Below, one piece after another: positions 47,469 through 64,000 of a stretch of DNA of 64,000 nucleotides. A model generated the notes under the pieces. The model searched no databases and was not told where the DNA came from. It was given only the letters and a program-made list of their open reading frames with translations. The number at the start of each line of letters is the position of its first letter. Positions within the stretch are counted from its first letter, which is position 1. The position numbers and the translations under genes are program-made. Origin of the DNA: Pempheris klunzingeri. Its lineage: Eukaryota; Chordata; Actinopteri; Acropomatiformes; Pempheridae. The stretch lies in assembly GCF_042242105.1 (NCBI RefSeq), contig NC_092014.1:6607874-6671873 (forward strand), in the 5' to 3' direction.

Positions 47469-48010
47469 GTAAGTTAGCAAGGAGGCTAGCGGAATGTAAT
47501 GCTAATGGTGTAGCTATGATGGGGAGTAAAGGCATCTCCTCTAAGGAAAATCCGGGGTCAGATATTGATAAGGGGGGCCTTCTGGTCAACCCGTGGATAA
47601 CAGCTCGTCCATATATTTGTCATTGTGACTAATCTGTCTGCCAGGCCTGTGTAACACCGGCGAACAGTTAGCGTTAGCTAGTGATTAGATGAACTTGCTA
47701 GTAACGTCAGTCATGTCATGCTAGTATTAGCTAACGATTTATCGAGTGAGGCAACTAATTTAGTCATGGTGTTATTATAGCAGCTAGCTAAGCAGTTCAA
47801 CTCCACTTCATGAAAGTGTTTCAGCCTTCATGCCATGATAAAACAGAATGAGACTGAGGTGAAAGTAAGCTGGCTAATGTTAGCATGGTGATGTTATTTT
47901 AGCTAACATTAACGTTGAAGCAAGTAGAATCAGCCTATTCGTGTTTTGACTGATAGCTGATGCACCCAAGCTAATAAACGGAATGTGGGTATCCTTGCAA
48001 TTAAGTTAGC
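47215..48010. promoter_or_regulatory. GCTAGC/TTAGC-rich 5' region of arpc1a
   Basis: About 16 occurrences of TTAGC, GCTAAC, GCTAGC or AGCTAGCT within 800 bases of the putative first exon and intron 1. The same cluster surrounds the hapstr1 first exon and is not seen around abcg2, prr18 or arpc1b. Confidence 0.4.
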
Positions 48011-48204
48011 AAACAGTTAACTGGTTGTCCCATTTGAGAAGTAATCAAACAGATTGTTTTACGTAAGCTGTCATCTGTGGAGTTTTAAAGCCGGCGGAGG
48101 CAAAGTTCAGCTGTTCAGCTCAGGGTTTGTTTGTCGCTAGATGCTAAACTAAGTTTTGCTGTGCGACTTCGCAGAGTTCCACTTAAGGACCACACCCAGA
48201 CAAG

Positions 48205-53779
<5,575 letters not shown>

Positions 53780-54575
53780 AGAAATCTTACGAATGAATGA
53801 AGAGACGCTGCGGCCTCACTTCTCCCCCCCGCCCTCAGTCCTCCCTCCCTCTGCCCTCTCCACCCCCCCCCCCCTCCCCCTTGTGCTCCTGCGACGCAGC
53901 CAGTAACATGCATAACTGCCCACCTTATCGAGTGTCTGCTGAAGCACTGATCAGACCATAACACACTCTTGTGGGTGTGGGAAAACACTCACACGCACAC
54001 TAAAGTACACAAACACGCATACACACTACACACACTACACACACTACACACACACACACTGAGCTGACGTGTGACATCACTGTTGATTTTTTTTTTTTCT
54101 TTTTTCTTTGTTTGTTTTTAAATGAAGGTTAACCAGGTGTCAAAGTGGGAAGGTCCTCTGACACGTATTAAAACGTGACGTGAAATGTGTGTTTTTATGT
54201 TCTCTAACCTCCTGTACCAAAAGTTGAACACTAAAAGGTGTGTTTTATCCAAAAGTCAGACTGTACTTCACCACAGATCAACCTAAACATGACTTCTGAA
54301 TATCAGTGTCAAGTAGATCGGAGGACGTGATGATGTACTTGGTGTACTTTAAACCGGAGTTATTGATATTCTGAAGTCACGTGGCTGGTTGGCTGTAGAG
54401 AGCTGTACAGGATCTGATGGTGGAGAGAGAAAGCAGCTGTCTAAGCTCTGCGCAGAGTCACGGCTGTCCAGCACTCGGCTCTGTAGCTACTACACTAAAA
54501 CCACACAAGATGGAGGATTTCTATGTAACTGATCATGAGGTAGACATGAAATAAAGATGAAATACATTTACAGTA
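53780..54575 (+). other. arpc1a 3' UTR
   Basis: Follows the arpc1a stop codon. Contains a C-rich run at 53862-53880, a CA-rich stretch at about 53991-54060, a T-rich run at about 54087-54120, and AATAAA at 54550-54555 followed by a T/GT-rich element near 54592-54615. Total length is about 0.8 kb. Confidence 0.75.
54550..54555 (+). terminator. Poly(A) signal of arpc1a
   Basis: Canonical AATAAA, about 770 bases after the stop codon, with a pyrimidine/GT-rich stretch 40 bases downstream. Confidence 0.7.
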
Positions 54576-56370
54576 CACAAGTCACTGGACTGTTCTCTTC
54601 CTTTGTCTCTCAGAGATAGTGGGTGGATAGCAGTCGTTTTGAGCAGTTGTATATTGATTAAATCCAAGATTCAGAGTATCTGCTAGAAAGATGTGTTTCC
54701 TGAAACATAAGATGGAAAATGACCAAGTAACAATCCTGTTTTTTGTTTATAGAGTTAATAGTACATCTTTAATAGATTGGCTTAAATTACTCACTGAGGC
54801 AGCTGGAGAAGACCCTTGAAACTTAAATAGTGCTTCTTATCATAACGCTTCTAAGCAGACATCTTTTTTATACTCTGTTACTTTTTGAACAAGATTAAGA
54901 GTCATGCTAGCAGCTCTGTGAGGTTATGCTTAGTACATCTGTGTTTTAAACTAAATGCTAATATACTGATGTTTAGCAAGTATAATATTTACCACTTTAA
55001 GTAGAGTTTCGATAAAAGATCAGATCTAATGACCAACATCCCTCCTTAAGCCATGCCGCAAGAAATGCAGACAAAAAAATAAAATAAATACATGAAACTG
55101 TTACAGGGTAAAATAAATAAGTACAAGTAACAGACTGTTAACAGTAAATAAGTTCATGAATACAGTAACGAGGGCAAATTTACTTGGTGTTAAAGGTTAC
55201 ATTCCTAAAACTACTGTATTTGTGTCATTAAGGTGTCTGCCTCCTTAATACAAAGTATTAATCAATCTTTTCTTTCAGATTTACATTTAAATTATTAGAA
55301 TAAAAAAAACTGCCAGAATCAAACTATTGGAATCAAAAATAGATAAATAAAATCAAATAGAATTTGGGTTTGTGAAGGACTGTTGAATTAAGGCAGCTCA
55401 GGCCCATTGTAAGTCCTTATTGTGCCAAAAAAACTGAGAATACAGAGAATTTGCCTTGTTTGAAACACCCACTCTCCACATATCCATTGTCTGTCAAGCA
55501 ATATGTTGTATTTATTGTTTGTCTGTCAATGTTTCCTTCTCAGCCCCAAATGGAAGTTAGGAGAAGAGGAAAAATCCACACAAGCACTGAAAAGTGTCCA
55601 ACCTTAGACAACATTCACTGCTTATTTTACATTTCAAGACAAAAAGTGAGGGAGAAAGCATGAGAGCTTAGAGTTGGGCAATCTGAGCTGCCTAAAATAA
55701 ATAAATATATCTGAAAATACAAGAAACAGGAGCGAATTTATTGTATAGTCAACAACTTCTTCTGACACCACCCTTTCTTCCCCCTTTTTCCAGTTCGCTT
55801 TTCTTCCCTCCCCTTTTTCTTGTTCCTCTTTCTTTATGCAGAAGTGAGCATACGTCCCTCCCCCTTCTGTTCCGTGTCTTTCATGCTCTACAAGTTTTTT
55901 TTTTTTTACCTCCCCCTCACTTTCTACCTCCTCCTCTTTGCAGAACATTGCATTGTGTTCATGCTCCTCCCTCTCATCCTAGTTTTACCGAAGCAAAAAG
56001 TTCACCTCTTTTCACTTCTGCTTCTGTTAAAAATTAAAAGTTTGCCCACAGGTTTAAAATGTTACGTCCATGATCTTTTCTGCCTCATGCGTAAGCCTGC
56101 ACAAACTTCCTGTATGTCTCCTCTTCTGTACTTCTCTTTACCCTCCTCCACTTCCCCCTCTGACCTCTCCTCCCTCTCTTCAGCTCAGCCTCTCTCTTCC
56201 TGAGCTCACTCTGTCGTTGGCGTTCGCGTTGACTGGCCAGAGTCCGCGAGCTGAACACCCTCATCTTTATTTGATCTGCCACCTTCCTCTGCCTCTCCCC
56301 ACTCTTTCTTCTTTCTCTCCCTATCCTCATTCTGCAGCTATTCACCCATTCATCTCTGTCCGGCCCTCAG
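54576..56370. other. Spacer between arpc1a and arpc1b, with a pyrimidine-rich tract
   Basis: The first kilobase is AT-rich with nothing recognised. From about 55760 to 56360 the plus strand is strongly pyrimidine-rich (CTCC, CTTT runs). It ends at a good splice donor, CCCTCAGG|GTAAGT (56371/56372), which probably closes the non-coding first exon of arpc1b. Confidence 0.5.
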
Positions 56371-57038
56371 GGTAAGTAGCCTAGAAAATGTTTAACAGTT
56401 GACTGAGTATGCTTTGACATGTCAGTAATGCGTGCACACACACACACGCACGACACATACACACACACTTTGTAAGTGAAAATACATTTTCAGGAAAAAG
56501 CCAAGTGTGCAACAGGCACTCCAGCCCACTCACACTCACTCAGAGCACAGAAGTGTGTTATTATGTGAAATTTGTCTTTAAATTAGTGCTTGTGAAATAA
56601 CTGACTCTGATAGAGACGCTTGTCTTTATTTCCTGGTTGTGTGCTCTAGCTGTAAAGTGTACGGTTTGTTTGGGGGATGTGTGTTACCCTTGACCTCCAT
56701 CATTCCTCTCATGCCTCTGAAAGTCTGGATTTCATTAACACAACCTGAGGAAGATTCATGCAGTGTGGTTTTCGGTGCATACAAGGTTAAAATCAGCTGA
56801 CTTGCTTCTTAAAGTCCTTCAGATAGTCTGGACCATCTGACTGGTTCTTAATAAAATAGTTCTGTAGATTTAATCTAGATTGTATCTTTGTTGTGTATTT
56901 TCTTTCCCTTTTGTCTTCTTCCTTCTTAACATATAACAATCTGGTAACTTCTGTTTTTTCAGACTCGACTGTTATCTGCCGATAGCCCACCAGCCACTGG
57001 TTCTTCACACCACTTCCTGATCTGCTTCTAACATCTGA

Positions 57039-61952
<4,914 letters not shown>

Positions 61953-62317
61953 ACCAAAGTTTACATTACCTTGCCCATATCATATATTAGCTTCTGGAGA
62001 TATGAAGAAAACTGCTGCCTTATTACACAAAGCTTCTCAGCTCTATTTTAATCAGGTATTTTTTTATATACAAGTTAAACGATCAGACTCAGGTCAGACA
62101 GTGTCTGTAGTCCCTCTGAAGCTCTTTGCTGAGCTCGTTAAACTCAACACTGTACACAGAGGGACTGACCACAGGTCTGCAAATGGTACTTAGTGAGTTA
62201 GATTAGTATAATCAGAGAGCTCAGTCTGAGCTGAATGCTTAAAGCTGGAATTTTATATTAATCACGATGAAAGCTACAGTATTTGTTAAAAGCTTATGCT
62301 GGTCATAATATGCATTT

Positions 62318-62323
62318 AATAAA
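62318..62323 (+). terminator. Proximal poly(A) signal of arpc1b
   Basis: AATAAA 366 bases after the stop codon, with a strong GT-rich downstream element. Confidence 0.55.
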
Positions 62324-62836
62324 TGATTGCTGTTACAGTGCTCAATGATGCTTGGTTCATTACAGGTCTGTGTGTGTGTGTGTGTGTGCGTGACAAGGCC
62401 AAAGCTCAAGCTCACTGTTTCTGGAAATCTGGAGGTTTTAACAACATGAGGAAGTCCATTTTTGACGCCAGAAATCAGCAGTTAAGAGACCATCTCAGCT
62501 CTCAGAAAGTCCACCTACGAGCTTATTGTAGAGATGCTGTTGTTTGAACATGTGCAGTTTTAAACAGAGCAAAACGCAGAACATTGGATTTGACATTGTT
62601 TTGACTCAACAGATCATGATCTGATTTAGTATTCATCCTGGTGTTGTGGAGAAGGCTATTAGACTGTGCTGTGAGACGATAAAACATACAATTAATTGTT
62701 TTCTCTTTTAAAAGAAATATTTTTTGACAACCAATAGACACTTAGAAGACGCATGAAGACAGAGAAAAAGAATACGACAAGATCCCTCCTTATTCCCTAC
62801 CTGTGTAATAGCGTCTTCTGGCTGGCTTTTGTACTG

Positions 62837-62842
62837 AATAAA
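62837..62842 (+). terminator. Distal poly(A) signal of arpc1b
   Basis: AATAAA about 885 bases after the stop codon. Confidence 0.45.
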
Positions 62843-62860
62843 TTATAACCTATCCAACCA

Positions 62861-63427
62861 TGAAAGTAACCTTGTAAGTCTTTTAGATTACATGTGAGAA
62901 CTCTTCCAGAGGCCAGCAAGAAGTTTTGTTGCTGCTGTCGGACCTGAGAGATACAGTACACTCTTCGCTGTAATCATGATAAATTAAGTAGACACGTAGG
63001 TGGGAAACAAGGAATATTCTCACCACTTTCCAGGCCACTAGTCACGCCATCTGAGCAGGAACGTCTGCTCCTTGAAAGACACTTCTGGCTCCAAAAAACC
63101 AACACAGCTTCCTGTTGAAAACGTCTAGCCTCCGATAACCATAGACGTCTATAGAGAACTGGAGTCAGCACTGGAGGCAGGGCTCCGTTCATTCCTATGA
63201 AAGTTAAAGCTAAGTTTGACTTTCCAGTTGTAAAAGTACCCAGATCTTCTGCATTCTCTCCTATAGAGAATGTGTACTAGTGTCTCGGGTCGTCAAGCCA
63301 GCTAGCCATACACTAATCTGAATGAGGATGAAATGATTTAATCATGCAGATCTTCTAGACTTTCTTCTGATGGTGAAACGAATCATCTTGCTGGGGTTGT
63401 GACTCTCAAAAAACTGTGTCAGCCAAA
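62861..63427. other. Intergenic DNA right of arpc1b
   Basis: No exon recognised. The sequence around 63035-63200 (CTCCTTGAAAGACACTTCTGG, ATAGACGTCTATAGAGAACTG) has the feel of another dispersed repeat, but only one copy is present. Confidence 0.5.
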
Positions 63428-63787
63428 CCATAGACTGTATATTAGAAATAGAAATAACCAACGTCACGTCACGCGTACGTTTGAGGGCCACAGTTTTGAA
63501 GCCTCAAGTTTGGCTTTACGGACGCCGCCATCTTGGTTTCACAGCTGCCGCCATCTTGGTTGTTTGAAACCAGAAGTGACATTAGTTTCACAAAGCGAGA
63601 CTGTGATTGGTTAGTCACAACCAAAAGCCCAAAAGCACTCCCTGCCTTCATTCATTCAAACTTTATTTTGCAACCAGCAGAGTCGCCCCCTGTTGTCCAT
63701 TAGAAAGAGTGTTGGTATAAGACACTTCTACACTGGCTTCACTTTACAGATTTGGAAGCCGCGTCCGCCTCTTTTATACAGTCACTG
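63428..63787. mobile_element. MITE-like element with CCATAGACTGTATA termini
   Basis: The left end CCATAGACTGTATATTAG pairs with the right end, whose reverse complement is CAGTGACTGTATAAAAG. The interior contains GCCGCCATCTTGGTT twice and GGCTTCACTTTACAGA, words typical of an abundant fish repeat. It is about 360 bases long, non-coding, and eroded at the right terminus. Confidence 0.6.
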
Positions 63788-63965
63788 ATCCAAACCCAAC
63801 CGAGATGACCCTGATGACATCAGTATGATGACATCATACATCAGTATGATGTCATCTGAGTTATTTTTATTTTTCCTTTATAATTGACAAAGACCCTCCA
63901 GAGCCACATTGCATTACTACACTGCTTTTAGTGACTAGGAAATTGACCTGGACACCCCCCATGTC

Positions 63966-63966
<1 letters not shown>

Positions 63967-63999
<33 letters not shown>

Positions 64000-64000
64000 A
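63967..64000. repeat. (ATC)n microsatellite
   Basis: Perfect trinucleotide repeat running off the right edge of the window, so its true length is unknown. Confidence 0.95.

Larger units (their letters stand above)
61953..62860 (+). other. arpc1b 3' UTR
   Basis: Runs from the stop codon to one of two AATAAA hexamers: a proximal one at 62318-62323, followed about 45 bases later by a pure GT run (about 62370-62388), and a distal one at 62837-62842. Alternative polyadenylation is plausible. Confidence 0.6.

Noticed and set aside
55820..56375. Open frames of about 100-127 codons upstream of arpc1b
   Set aside because: They translate the pyrimidine-rich tract into Leu/Pro/Ser/Phe-rich strings; no protein character.

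Overview
This is a vertebrate nuclear genomic window, almost certainly from a ray-finned fish of the perch-like type. The evidence is small multi-exon genes with GT-AG introns, very dense (CA)n/(GT)n microsatellites, many short non-autonomous DNA transposons, and dispersed repeats of kinds familiar from teleosts. There are no bacterial-style operons, no CRISPR arrays and no complete viral or autonomous transposon genes.

Layout. 1-3450: non-coding, packed with microsatellites, and resembling the 3' UTR of a plus-strand gene whose coding part lies left of the window; grin2a is the best guess, from synteny only. 3450-30950: gene-poor DNA dominated by repeats. It holds two inverted piggyBac-like MITEs, a stack of nested or abutting MITEs at 7.6-9.0 kb, older dispersed repeats, and purine- or pyrimidine-rich tracts. 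31083-33708 (minus): hapstr1 (C16orf72), 4 exons. 35602-41519 (plus): an abcg2-type half transporter, 15 exons. 43239-44078 (minus): prr18, single exon. 44930-46103 (minus): a LITAF-domain protein, 4 exons. 48205-53779 (plus): arpc1a, 10 coding exons. 57045-61952 (plus): arpc1b, 9 coding exons. 62-64 kb: arpc1b 3' UTR and a further repeat.

All six gene models were assembled by hand. Splice phases close throughout and give 263, 616, 279, 161, 370 and 380 residues, close to the usual family sizes. The two ARPC1 genes are tandem paralogues for the same Arp2/3 complex subunit. The other genes are functionally unrelated neighbours: a stress-response partner of HUWE1, an efflux pump, a poorly known proline-rich protein and an endosomal zinc-ribbon membrane protein.

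I found no convincing new multi-gene system. The observations most worth checking are: a probable intron-loss scar that adds 8 residues to arpc1b; an ABCG2 protein without the extracellular-loop cysteines and with a changed pore gate; a GC-AG intron in hapstr1; a TAGCAG tandem acceptor in abcg2; piggyBac-like MITEs inserted into datable older repeats; and a GCTAGC/TTAGC motif cluster shared by the 5' ends of hapstr1 and arpc1a.
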